From Porphyromonadaceae bacterium UBA7203 (GTDB lineage: Bacteria > Bacteroidota > Bacteroidia > Bacteroidales > Muribaculaceae): a stretch of DNA of 64,000 nucleotides. The stretch spans positions 1 to 64,000 of the forward strand of contig DKUN01000016.1 in NCBI GenBank assembly GCA_002490725.1, written 5' to 3'. Under the pieces are notes generated by a model. It saw only the letters and a program-made list of their open reading frames with translations, was not told the origin of the DNA and made no database searches. Numbering within the stretch: the stretch's first letter is position 1; every line of letters starts with the position of its first letter. The position numbers and the translations under genes were made by a program. This document shows, piece by piece, positions 25,715-35,354 of this stretch.

Positions 25715-27970
25715 TTATTTTGCAGCTAAATCGTTAGGTTTGACAACGGTAAACTTCGCCGGTGTTCCTTCGGCTGCGTTCGGCGCAATCCAAACGCTGA
25801 ACTCACCCGGCTCAACAACCGTCTGAGCGCCGTTGACGTGAAATTCAAGGTCGGCGGGAGTGATGGTAAACTCAAGAGTGCGGCTTTCGCCGGGCTTAAG
25901 AGTAATCTTGGCAAAGTCGCGGAGTTCGCGCACGGGGCGCACCAGCGATGCGACATGGTCGCGGATATAGAGCTGAGCAACTTCCGCGCCTTCACGGTTG
26001 CCTGTGTTGGTAACCGTACAGCTCACCTTCAGCGAGCCGTCGGGCGCAATCGATGTAGCCGACAGAACAGGCTCGCCATACTCAAACGTAGTGTAGCTCA
26101 GTCCATAGCCGAACGGATAGAAAGCTCCGTCGCCTGCATCGAGAAAATAGCTCGTACATCCCGTCGACGTCTGGCCGGCCTCAGTCTCGATATCGTTGAT
26201 GAGGGTTATGCCGGATGCCGGACGGCCGGTATTCTTGTGGTTGTAATAGAGCGGTTCCTGGCCCGACATGCGGGGAAATGAAACAGGGCAGCGGCCCGAG
26301 AAGTTGGCCTCGCCCGACAGCAGATTGGCCAAGGCCGGGCCGGTCATCGTGCCGCCATGGAAACAGTAGACTACTGCATCGGCCATTTCGCTTTCGGGCA
26401 TGATTGCCAGCTGGCGGCCAGCCTGCACAATCATCACCACAGGCTTGCCGACGTTTTTGAGCTCGGCGAGCAGACGGCTCTGAGCGCCGGGCAGCGAGAG
26501 GTCAGCACGACAGTGAGCCTCTCCGGAAAGGACGGCCTCCTCTCCTGCAAAAAACAACACCACGTCAGCCTTGCGGGCAGCTTTCACAGCGTTGGCAAAG
26601 CCTTTGGTGTCAAGGTCTCTGGTGTGTTCCAGTCCGGGCGCATAAATCACATTCTCCTTGCCGTACATCTGCTGCAGGGCAGTCAGAGGTGTAACCGAAC
26701 GCTCCTTTTCAAGGTCAAACACCCAAGTGCCTGCCTGGTCGTGCTGAGCATCGGCCATCGGCCCGATCACTGCAATCTTTTTTACCTTTGAGTTATTTAA
26801 TGGAAGTGTACCTGTGTTTTTGAGCAGAATGGCGCTCTCCTCTACCGCACGACGGGCTGCGTCGAGCGACGAAGGCGCATAAAAGCGACGCGACGAAGCC
26901 ATGTCGACATATGGATTCTCGAACAGACCGAGACGATATTTCAAGGTCAGCACGTTTCTTACAAGCGAGTCCACGCGAGCCTCACTGACTTCGCCGCTTT
27001 CAACCAGGTGGCGGAGGTGGCCCGTATAGGCATGGCTCTCCATGTCCATATCAACGCCCGCGTTGACGGCCTGCGATGCGGCCTGACGCAAATCGGCGCT
27101 GTAGCCGTGGGGAATCATCTGTTCAATCGAGCCCCAGTCACTGACCATCATGCCGTCATAGCCCCACTCGCCGCGAAGTATATCCTCGAGCAGAACGCGG
27201 TTGCCCGACGAAGGCACGCCGTTAATATCGTTAAACGAGCACATGAAAGTTGCCGAACCGGCCTTAACCAGCTCTTTGAACGGACGCAGATAAACATCGC
27301 GCAGCAGGGTTTCGGGAATCCAGGTCGTGTTGTAGTCCTTGCCGCTCTCGGAGGCGCCATAACCGGCAAAGTGTTTGGCACAGGCAGCCATCGCATTCGG
27401 GCTGGCCAGATCATCGCCCTGATAGCCTTCAACCATCGCCACACCGAGCTTTGCAGAAAGCACGGGGTCCTCGCCGAAGCTCTCGGCTATGCGTCCCCAG
27501 CGGGCATCGCGCGAAATGTCGACCATAGGCGAGAAAGTCCATCTGATTCCAACAGAGCTCGCCTCGTCGGCAGCGATACGCGCACCCTCGCGCACAATGT
27601 CGGGGTTCCACGACGCGGCCTGACCGAGAGGAATCGGAAATATGGTTTTGAAACCGTGAATCACGTCGCGCGCAAAAATCAGCGGAATGCCGAGACGTGA
27701 ATTCTCGACAGCCTCGCGCTGAAGCTGATTAACCACCTCCGGATCCGTCTCATTAAGCAGGGAGCCGACGGCACCGCTACGTATGCGCCCCACCATATCC
27801 GGCGCATAACCGTAGCCCGAAAGCTGATTGAGCTGGCCTATCTTCTCATCGAGAGTCATGCGGCCAAGCAGGTCACTGACGCGGCTGTCAATTTCTGCAT
27901 CGGGCATCACGGCCGAAACCGAGGCCAGGCAACAAGCCGATAAAAAGGCTGAAAACAGTCGTTTATTCAT
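25715..27970 (-). CDS. GH3 beta-glucosidase
   Basis: A 751-aa GH3 exo-enzyme with signal peptide (MNKRLFSAFLSACCLASVSA). The (beta/alpha)8 domain has KHFAGYGASESGKDY and the nucleophile Asp278 in GMMVSDWGS. The second alpha/beta domain has VVLFFAGEEAVLSGEA, and a C-terminal FN3-like domain begins near 640. The layout matches BglX. In this locus it would release glucose from short beta-glucan oligosaccharides in the periplasm. Confidence 0.94.
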   Translation of the reverse strand: MNKRLFSAFLSACCLASVSAVMPDAEIDSRVSDLLGRMTLDEKIGQLNQLSGYGYAPDMVGRIRSGAVGSLLNETDPEVVNQLQREAVENSRLGIPLIFARDVIHGFKTIFPIPLGQAASWNPDIVREGARIAADEASSVGIRWTFSPMVDISRDARWGRIAESFGEDPVLSAKLGVAMVEGYQGDDLASPNAMAACAKHFAGYGASESGKDYNTTWIPETLLRDVYLRPFKELVKAGSATFMCSFNDINGVPSSGNRVLLEDILRGEWGYDGMMVSDWGSIEQMIPHGYSADLRQAASQAVNAGVDMDMESHAYTGHLRHLVESGEVSEARVDSLVRNVLTLKYRLGLFENPYVDMASSRRFYAPSSLDAARRAVEESAILLKNTGTLPLNNSKVKKIAVIGPMADAQHDQAGTWVFDLEKERSVTPLTALQQMYGKENVIYAPGLEHTRDLDTKGFANAVKAARKADVVLFFAGEEAVLSGEAHCRADLSLPGAQSRLLAELKNVGKPVVMIVQAGRQLAIMPESEMADAVVYCFHGGTMTGPALANLLSGEANFSGRCPVSFPRMSGQEPLYYNHKNTGRPASGITLINDIETEAGQTSTGCTSYFLDAGDGAFYPFGYGLSYTTFEYGEPVLSATSIAPDGSLKVSCTVTNTGNREGAEVAQLYIRDHVASLVRPVRELRDFAKITLKPGESRTLEFTITPADLEFHVNGAQTVVEPGEFSVWIAPNAAEGTPAKFTVVKPNDLAAK

Positions 27971-28061
27971 TTTTTCAGTTAGTTGGTTTTTGTTATGGTA
28001 AGGCGAGAGCCCGGCACGAAATCAGACTCCGTGCCCGACACAATGCCATCTGAATGTCTAA

Positions 28062-29216
28062 TCAATGTTTAATCAACACCTTGCGTGTCGATTGACGATT
28101 CTTGGCCAGATATACTCCTGAGGTCAGTCCGGAAATGTTGATTCGGCCGGCTGCGGACTTGGCCACGCACCGTCCGGCCGGAGTGAAAAGCGAAAGTTCG
28201 CCGCTGCGGGTTACCAGCGCGTCGCCGTCGCAGATAATCTCGTAACTGTCGTCGGCCGATGATTCGACACTGACAATACCGTCTTGCACATCATCGCCGG
28301 CATCGCCAAACGACTGATGCTCCGAGTCGACTCCTTTCTGATAAATCTTGACGTAGTCTACATACATCGAGGCCTCATGGCCGTTGGCGTCATTCAGACC
28401 GGTAATATTCTCGGCCTGATGGATTCCGGTGAAGTCACCGCCGACCGCCAGATTGAACAAAATGAAATTATCCTTGTGGAAGTAATTGCCGGCCGACCAT
28501 TCGTTATCAGGCTCATTCTGCGGGCAATCAATTTTGTAATAGGGACCGTAGGCAGGATACTTGTCCCGGTCAACATACATGATAATCGAGTTCTCGTCCC
28601 AGACAACCGTAAACAAGTGGAATTCTCCGTCCTGAAGGCTATAGCGGTGAGTGCTCGACTTGGCATACGACGCGGCAGGCCATTTCAGACCCCAGTGGCA
28701 CGCGCCGTTAAAAAATCGTTCCTGGCTGCCTGCGCTGATGCCCTGGGCGTTACCCATTTCGAGGATGTCGGTTTCGCCACACTCGGGCCAGCCTACCTCG
28801 TCATAGTCATTACCCATCATCCAAAACGCGGGCCAGAGTCCGTTGGCCGTCTTCGGTATCTTAATCGACGCCTCCAACATGCCGTGAGTGAACGCAATGA
28901 GGTTCTTTGAGTTAATGCGACCGCTGGTAAAATGTTTGCCCAGATACTGCTCGCGGCGTGCGGTCAGCACAAGGCACCCGTCCTCAACGCGGACGTTTTC
29001 AGCGCGGTCGGTGTAATATTGAAGTTCGTTGTTGCCTCCTCCGGCTCCGTTTACTTCAATGTTCCAGCGGTTACGGTTGAGTTCTGTGCCTTCGAAAAGG
29101 TCTTGCCAGACAAGTGTGAAACCTTGTGTAGTACTTTCAGCCGACTGTGCGGAAACAATAGAGGGGAGCGCAACCAGAGCTGCTGTAAGGTATGTGGCTT
29201 TAACGAATCTGTTCAT
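28062..29216 (-). CDS. GH16 laminarinase-type endo-glucanase
   Basis: A 384-aa secreted GH16 enzyme. After the signal peptide (cleavage near VSAQS) the beta-jelly-roll domain covers about residues 32-290. The catalytic motif is GETDILEMGN with nucleophile Glu148 and acid/base Glu153, and the preceding GLWPAFWMMG is typical of laminarinases (GH16_3). A T9SS-like tail (LTSGVYLAKN...RKVLIK) ends the protein. It would cut beta-1,3 or mixed-linkage glucan outside the cell. Confidence 0.92.
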   Translation of the reverse strand: MNRFVKATYLTAALVALPSIVSAQSAESTTQGFTLVWQDLFEGTELNRNRWNIEVNGAGGGNNELQYYTDRAENVRVEDGCLVLTARREQYLGKHFTSGRINSKNLIAFTHGMLEASIKIPKTANGLWPAFWMMGNDYDEVGWPECGETDILEMGNAQGISAGSQERFFNGACHWGLKWPAASYAKSSTHRYSLQDGEFHLFTVVWDENSIIMYVDRDKYPAYGPYYKIDCPQNEPDNEWSAGNYFHKDNFILFNLAVGGDFTGIHQAENITGLNDANGHEASMYVDYVKIYQKGVDSEHQSFGDAGDDVQDGIVSVESSADDSYEIICDGDALVTRSGELSLFTPAGRCVAKSAAGRINISGLTSGVYLAKNRQSTRKVLIKH

Positions 29217-29317
29217 AATTACGGGAATGAGCGGGGGCAGGCCAAGGGGACTCCTCCGGCCTGTCCCCGCTCGCTTTCAAGTTAAAAACTTCAATCTAAT
29301 CTTTATCAATCATTCAA

Positions 29318-30268
29318 TCATTTCACAATCACTTTGCAGGTCTTGCCGGCAGCCTTGGCCACATAGATGCCTGCGGTGAGGCCATTGAGGCCCAGGGTGG
29401 TGCCGTTGCTGCTCTTAACGACCTGACCGGCCATATTGTAGAGCACAATGCCATTAGCGCCCATAGCGTTGACAGTCTGGTCGGTAATAACGAAACCTAC
29501 ATTCTTTTCAACGCCGGTTTCATTGATGCCGGCTTCCTCGGTGCTGTAGAAGTACATTGCATCGAAAGCAATGGTCTGACCGGCCACGTTGCCTGCAAGC
29601 CAAGCAAAGATGTTGCCGCCCCAGGTATTGGCGTTTGCCAGCGAGAATGCGGGCCAGATTTTCTTCAGACTGCCGAGCGAGATTTCGATACCTGCCCAGT
29701 CATCGCCGGCCTTCGGGCCGATGGTGGGATAGATAACGCCGTTATCGTCAAACGAATCGCCCAGAGCGAATTTGGCGGGATTTGAACCGAAGTCACCGCC
29801 GTCAAGCAGAATGCAGCCGACCGATACGGGAGCGTTGGCAGTAGGCGAGAAATAGGCAATGTGGAACATAGTCTCGTCGGTGAAGTGCGAGAGGTTGACG
29901 CCGGGACCGGGAACTTCCGATTTGGGGCAGTTGATGGCAAAACCTGCGCCCGACCAGCCTGCGGTGCCCTGAACTTCAACAGAGGTGTAACCGCCGTCGT
30001 GCATATCAACGCGGGGGAACGTGTCGTCAGCGGGGTTGAAACCAGCCCAGTACCAGAGGTTGCGGCCTTCTTCGGCTGAAGGACCTACATACTGAACCTT
30101 GGCGCCGGCGGCGGTAAATTCGGCAACAGCCTCGTCAGCCAGAATGATGTAGTCAACCGACTTTGGGCCTTTGTTCTTAACATAATCCATGCCGGGGTCA
30201 CAGGTGTACTGAGCCTGAGCTGCCAGTGCCATGCACGCTACAGCTGCAAAAAGAGTAATTTTTTTCAT
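29318..30268 (-). CDS. Secreted putative glycan-binding protein of the glucan locus
   Basis: A 316-aa protein immediately after SusD in the locus, the usual place for a surface glycan-binding protein. It has a signal peptide (MKKITLFAAVACMALAAQAQ) but no lipobox, many aromatic residues in the middle (NLWYWAGF, AGWSGAGF, IWPAF, NTWGGNIFAWL), and a C-terminal T9SS-like tail (LYNMAGQVV...GIYVAK). No enzyme motif is visible. Beta-glucan binding is inferred from position and aromatic content only. Confidence 0.6.
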   Translation of the reverse strand: MKKITLFAAVACMALAAQAQYTCDPGMDYVKNKGPKSVDYIILADEAVAEFTAAGAKVQYVGPSAEEGRNLWYWAGFNPADDTFPRVDMHDGGYTSVEVQGTAGWSGAGFAINCPKSEVPGPGVNLSHFTDETMFHIAYFSPTANAPVSVGCILLDGGDFGSNPAKFALGDSFDDNGVIYPTIGPKAGDDWAGIEISLGSLKKIWPAFSLANANTWGGNIFAWLAGNVAGQTIAFDAMYFYSTEEAGINETGVEKNVGFVITDQTVNAMGANGIVLYNMAGQVVKSSNGTTLGLNGLTAGIYVAKAAGKTCKVIVK

Positions 30269-30349
30269 AATGGGTAATGTTGGTTGTTAAGGTTAATAAT
30301 GTAATTTTAGTCTTTATCTTTTATTGGGGGGGCCACAGGCCCGGGCTAA

Positions 30350-31950
30350 TCAATAACCCGGGTTCTGCGCCATCGGATTCAGTGCGATTTCTTCGGCAGG
30401 AATCGGAAAGAGCTCATGCTTGCCGGCCACAAATGAAGCCATTTCTGCGCGGGCTTCATCAGACTCGTTCTTGCCGTATGAACCGTTATCCTTATCCATC
30501 ACCTGTGCTGCAATGCCCCAGCGCACCAGGTCAAACCAGCGGTGGCCCTCCATAGCCAGCTCAACGCGGCGTTCATGGCGGATTGCCTTGCGCAGGTCGT
30601 CGGCCGTATCCGACAGTCCCATGTAACCGGGAAAAGCGGGAAGCACAGTCGGGTCGTCAGACATCCGGCGGGCACGGGCGCGCACCAGTTCAAGCGCCTC
30701 TTTTGCATCGGTCAGGCTCTTGCCGCTCTCGAGGGCGGCCTCGGCAAACATCAGCAACACATCAGACGCACGCACCAGGCGATAGTTGAGCGGACCGCGG
30801 CTGTCGTGGCTGAGAGCGGGGAAACTGCCTTTTTCGATATAGCAGGTCTTCATGTTATAATACGGCGAACCGAGATAGTTGACCTCTTCGCTGCTCTGTT
30901 CGGCTTCAGTAGGCACACCGATGGTGAGAGCAAGGCGGGGATCGCCGGCTTCGAATTCATCATAGAGATTCTGAGTGGGATGATTCCAGCCCCAGCCCTT
31001 GTTTGCGCCCATCGAGTCAAGACGCGGACGTGTAAGAATCGGGCCGAACGTGCCGCGCGTAAAGCCGAAGCCTTCGCCATAGTCGCTGGTCGGATCCGAC
31101 ATATACTGGATTTCAAACACGCTTTCGCAGCCATTCTCGCCGGCAATGGTAAAGTTCTGAGCATAGTCGGTAAAGAGCGAGTAACGGCCGCTCTTGAATC
31201 CTCTTCATAGAACTTCCGGCCCCATTCATAGGCTGCTTCATAGTTCTTGACGTAGAGATTGACCTTGCAGAGCATGGCCAGGGCGGCGCCGCGGGTGGCG
31301 CGGCCAAGGTCTTCATCCTCATACTCGTCTTTTTCCCAAAGCAGCTTCTCGGCATTGGCGAGGTCGCTGAGAATCGCCGAGTAGACCTCATCGGAAGTAG
31401 CTCGCGGACCGGTCCACTTTTCGGCACTGTCAAGCACTTCGAGCGTCAGGGGCACACCGCCGAACACTCTGACAAGCTGAAAGTAATAGAACCCTCTCAA
31501 GAAGTATGCCTCGCCGACCAGACGGTCACGCTCCTCGACGGTCAGAGTCGTATCGGGCTTGAACTTGGCCACTTCGCGAATGGCAAGATTGCAGCGGCTG
31601 ATGCCCATGAACTTCGCGCGATAGTAGTCGAGCAGAATCGTATTGTTGGCATTGGTCTTGAAATTATCGATGTCGTAGGCATCGGCACCGTCGGCCTTGT
31701 TCTGGCCGCCTTTGAGTGCATCGTCTGAGGCTATGTCGCCGATAAACCATTCCGAAAAGTAGCTCGAGTTGAATTCCCACGCAAGCGGAGCATAGCAACC
31801 GTTGACGGTCTGCACGCATGTTTCGCCCTGGGTAAAAAAGTCTTCGAGCTTTGTTACGCCGGGGGTCGGCTCTGACAACCAGCCGTTGCAGGCGGTGAGC
31901 AGCAGGGCTGCTGCCGGACCGCAGACTTTTAGTATATTGAAAGTTTTCAT
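30350..31950 (-). pseudogene. susD: SusD-family lipoprotein with a single-base frameshift
   Basis: SusD proteins cap the SusC channel and bind glycan at the cell surface. The N-terminal part (start 31950) has a lipobox LLLTACNGW and matches SusD to ...EWGRKFYEED near 31203. The C-terminal part continues in another frame (FKSGRYSLFTDYAQNF, later ESVFEIQYMSD, EGHRWFDLVRWG) to the stop at 30350. Adding one G in the GG at 31200-31201 restores YEEGFKSGRYS and an intact protein of 533 aa, the normal length. No other damage is seen, so this is either a fresh mutation or a sequencing/assembly error. Confidence 0.88.
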
Positions 31951-31963
31951 TATGACTGACAGA

Positions 31964-34900
31964 TTAGTAGGTAATGTTTACGCCGAAAAGGAATGTGCGG
32001 CTCTGAGGATAGTTGCCGTAATCGACACCGCTGCTGACTTCGGGGTCAAAACCTGAGTATTTGGTGGCGGTGAACACGTTGGAACACTGAACGTAGAAGC
32101 GACAGCTGGTAAAGCCGCTCTTGCCGAACACGCTCTGAGGCAGCGAGTAGCCTAACTGCACGTTCTTGAGGCGGAAATAGTCGCCGCTTTCGAGAAAACG
32201 GTCTGAAACATAGTAGTTGACCGAGTTGCGCGGATTGGGAATCGAGCCTTCGGGATTGTCAGTGGTCCAGGCATCGGCCATGACAGGCGAGAGGATGCTC
32301 GACGTGCCGTTGCTTTCGAGGCGCGCACGCATCTGGTTATAGATTTTGGAGCCGGCTGTGCCCTGGAAAAAGAGCTGAAGGTCAAACCCTTTGTACCAAG
32401 CGCCGATATTGATGCCGTAGTTTACCTTGGGAATCGAAGAGCCGAGTTCCACGCGGTCTTTGTCGTCAATGACACCGTCGCCGTTGTTGTCGCGATATTT
32501 CGCATCGCCGGCGTGGAAAGGCGTGGTCTTGTCAGTGTAGCCGGGCAGGTGTGCGAGCACTTCCTCGTCTGAACGATACACACCTTCATACTGATAACCC
32601 CAGTAGTAATAGAGCGGGAAACCCTGGTTCACTACCTGAACGTTCTGATAGTTGGTGTAGATGGGCGAGCCGCCGTTGAGGGCCACAAGTTCGTTGTGAA
32701 TATAGGATACGTTGCCGCCCACCGAGTAGCGGAAGTCCTTGTTGAGCTGATATGTATGGTCAAGCGAGACTTCGATGCCCTTGTTGCGCACCTTGCCTAC
32801 GTTGGCCGTGCCGGCATAGCGGTTGCCTACCTGGGCGGGAACATTGACCGACATGAGCATGTCGTTGGTGTCGCGGATAAAGCCGTCAATTGAGCCGGAG
32901 AGCTTGCCGTTCCAGAAGCGGAAGTCCACGCCGGCGCTCCACTGTTCGGTGTTCTCCCAGTGGCCGCCGTTGTTGATCCAGGTCAACACGGCTGCGCCGT
33001 TGGCCAGTTGCTGATTTGTGCCGAACACGTAGTCAACAAACGTCGGACCGGTGTTGAACATCTTGAGCAGGAAGGCGTCGTTGCCGATATTGTCGTTGCC
33101 GACCTTACCCCAGCCCAGACGGAGCTTCAGGTCATTGAGCGGAGCAAAGTCGCGAAGCCATTTCTCATTGTTCATTTTCCAGGCAAAGGCAAACGAGGGG
33201 AAGTAGCCCCAATGGCTTTCCGAGAATTTGCTGGAACCGTCGGCTCGGAAGTTAACGGTGAGCAGGTAGCGGTTATCGAACGAGTAGTTCACTCGGCCGA
33301 GCCATGACTGGCGGCGGTTGCGGGCAACTCCGTCTGACGGACGTCCGAAATTGTCGGTCACCTGCGACAGATACCAGTTGCGCTCAACCGGATTGAGAAT
33401 CGACGAGCCCGAGCTGCCGATTGAATAATAGTTATACTCCTCGAGAGTAAAGCCGGCCATAGCTGTCAGGTTATGCTTGCCGAAAGTGTTGTCATAGGTA
33501 AGAATATTGTCGTTGTTCCAGTAATATGAGCGCGCCATCGACGACGACAGGAAGTTTTCCGTGCGCTTGTCGTAGGCCGAAACGACATATGAATCGCTGA
33601 AGCTGCGGTCGCGCGTAAGGCGATAGTCAAAGCTGTATGTGCTGCGGAACGTAAGATGGCGAACAGGGAGCAGTTCAAGGAACACGTTGCCCACCAGACG
33701 GTCGCTGTTGACCTTCGGATGCGAGTATTCAATCATCGAGAGCGGATTGGTGACATTCTTGAACATCGAACCGGCCGAAATACCGCCTGCGAGCGACTCA
33801 CCTTTATAATTCATTGCGCCGTCAGGATAACGCGCGGGGTCCCAGGGAGCCATGGCAAAGGCGGCTGAAATGATGCTCGCGCCGGCGCTTTCGGAGTTGT
33901 CGCCGCTCTCGTAGGCATTTTTGGCAACCGACGACATGAACGAGATGTTTTCGCCGAGCTTGAGCCAGGGAAACGCTTTGAAAGTCGTGTTCACGCGCCC
34001 GGTGAAGCGGGTGTAGTCCGAACCGATAATGATACCTTCCTGACCGAACCAGCTGCCCGAAATCGAGTAGCTGACCTTATCCGAGCCGCCGTCGACCGAG
34101 AGGTGATAGTTCTGAATCACACCGTCGCGGAACACTTCGTCCTGCCAGTCGGTATCGACGGCGCTGTAATCGAAGCCGTAATCCTTTTTCGAGCGTTCGG
34201 TCAGCGGCAGCGGATGGAATTCCGACGAGCGAAGCTGCTGATAGAGATAGAGGAATGAGTTAAGACCCTCCTCATTATATATCTTCTTCATCGACGCATT
34301 GCCGTTGATAGCCAGATATGCGTCGGCATATTCCTTGGCATTCATTACATCAAGTTTCTTCCAGCGCTGCTGCACGCCCACATAGCCGTTAAAGGTTATA
34401 TGAGTCGGAGTCGAGAAGCCGCCGCCCTTGGTCGTCACGATAATGACGCCATTGGCACCGCGCGCACCGTAAATAGCGGTGGCCGAAGCATCTTTCAACA
34501 CTTCGATGTGTTCGATGTCGTTCGGCGACAGGAAGTCTATGTCGTCGGCAATTACACCGTCCACCACGTATATGGGCGAGGCCCCGTTAACCGTTCCGAC
34601 ACCGCGGATGCGCACTTCGGCGCCGGCGCCCGGACGTCCGGTAAGTGAGTTGACGGTCACACCTGCAACCTGGCCCTGAAGCGCATTGGAGAGCGATGCG
34701 GCAGGTGTTTTTGTCAGTTTGTCGGCGTTGACGCTCGCTACCGAACCGGTCAGGTCACTTTTGCGCACCGAACCGTAGCCGATTACGACCACTTCGTCAA
34801 GCAAATCTGCGTTAGGCTGCATCACGACGTCGACCACACCGGCTTTAGTAACGCGGCGCTCTGCGGCGTCATAACCTATATAAGTAAATTCAAGGACAGC

Positions 34901-35101
34901 TTCCTTGCCCGGCACAGTAATGCTGTAGTTACCGTCAATGTCGGCGGCCGTCAGTACTGATTTGCCCTTGACTCTCACGGTTGCTCCGGCAAGCGGTTCT
35001 CCATCGTCCGATGATGTAACCGTTCCGGTCACCGTGAACGACTGAGCCCATGCGCTCAGCGTAATCATGGTAAAGATGAAAGTTAATAATGCTTTATTCA
35101 T
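31964..35101 (-). CDS. susC: SusC-family TonB-dependent outer-membrane transporter
   Basis: The ATG at 35101 (MNKALLTF) gives 1045 aa; an upstream frame adds 13 residues without signal-peptide character. After the signal peptide (ending SAWAQ) come a carboxypeptidase-like regulatory domain (about 20-100), the SusC box DEVVVIGYGSVRKSDLTGSV, a plug domain (GVGTVNGASPIYVVDGV) and a large beta-barrel with the terminal aromatic strand (RTFLFGVNITY). It imports oligosaccharides with TonB energy, working with SusD 13 nt downstream. First gene of the locus. Confidence 0.96.
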   Translation of the reverse strand: MNKALLTFIFTMITLSAWAQSFTVTGTVTSSDDGEPLAGATVRVKGKSVLTAADIDGNYSITVPGKEAVLEFTYIGYDAAERRVTKAGVVDVVMQPNADLLDEVVVIGYGSVRKSDLTGSVASVNADKLTKTPAASLSNALQGQVAGVTVNSLTGRPGAGAEVRIRGVGTVNGASPIYVVDGVIADDIDFLSPNDIEHIEVLKDASATAIYGARGANGVIIVTTKGGGFSTPTHITFNGYVGVQQRWKKLDVMNAKEYADAYLAINGNASMKKIYNEEGLNSFLYLYQQLRSSEFHPLPLTERSKKDYGFDYSAVDTDWQDEVFRDGVIQNYHLSVDGGSDKVSYSISGSWFGQEGIIIGSDYTRFTGRVNTTFKAFPWLKLGENISFMSSVAKNAYESGDNSESAGASIISAAFAMAPWDPARYPDGAMNYKGESLAGGISAGSMFKNVTNPLSMIEYSHPKVNSDRLVGNVFLELLPVRHLTFRSTYSFDYRLTRDRSFSDSYVVSAYDKRTENFLSSSMARSYYWNNDNILTYDNTFGKHNLTAMAGFTLEEYNYYSIGSSGSSILNPVERNWYLSQVTDNFGRPSDGVARNRRQSWLGRVNYSFDNRYLLTVNFRADGSSKFSESHWGYFPSFAFAWKMNNEKWLRDFAPLNDLKLRLGWGKVGNDNIGNDAFLLKMFNTGPTFVDYVFGTNQQLANGAAVLTWINNGGHWENTEQWSAGVDFRFWNGKLSGSIDGFIRDTNDMLMSVNVPAQVGNRYAGTANVGKVRNKGIEVSLDHTYQLNKDFRYSVGGNVSYIHNELVALNGGSPIYTNYQNVQVVNQGFPLYYYWGYQYEGVYRSDEEVLAHLPGYTDKTTPFHAGDAKYRDNNGDGVIDDKDRVELGSSIPKVNYGINIGAWYKGFDLQLFFQGTAGSKIYNQMRARLESNGTSSILSPVMADAWTTDNPEGSIPNPRNSVNYYVSDRFLESGDYFRLKNVQLGYSLPQSVFGKSGFTSCRFYVQCSNVFTATKYSGFDPEVSSGVDYGNYPQSRTFLFGVNITY

Positions 35102-35137
35102 GATGATGAATGGATGGTGATAGCGGTTTTTACGCCG

Positions 35138-35169
35138 CAAAATTACACCCCATTTTATATACTTGCAAG
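35138..35169 (-). promoter_or_regulatory. Putative promoter of the glucan locus
   Basis: TAATTTTG (complement of 35138-35145) with CTTG (complement of 35166-35169) 20 nt upstream. The leader to the susC ATG would be about 30 nt. Confidence 0.6.
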
Positions 35170-35269
35170 AAAAATAACTCTACACAACCTCTACAACATC
35201 GATTATTTACCTCTACATTCACCTTACATAAATTTTTAAATCCCTGAATACATGATGTTTATATTTTTT

Positions 35270-35283
35270 ATGTTATATAACAT
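35270..35283. promoter_or_regulatory. Perfect 14-bp palindrome in the susC/regulator intergenic region
   Basis: ATGTTATATAACAT is identical to its reverse complement and lies about 100 bp upstream of the susC promoter and 70 bp before the divergent regulator. It is a candidate operator for the LuxR-type HTH of that regulator. The surrounding DNA is very AT-rich, so chance occurrence is possible. Confidence 0.4.
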
Positions 35284-35354
35284 ATAACTCGCTTATGCCC
35301 TACAATGATATTTTAACCATCTTTGCACTCTGAAGAACCTTCATATCGGGCTTT

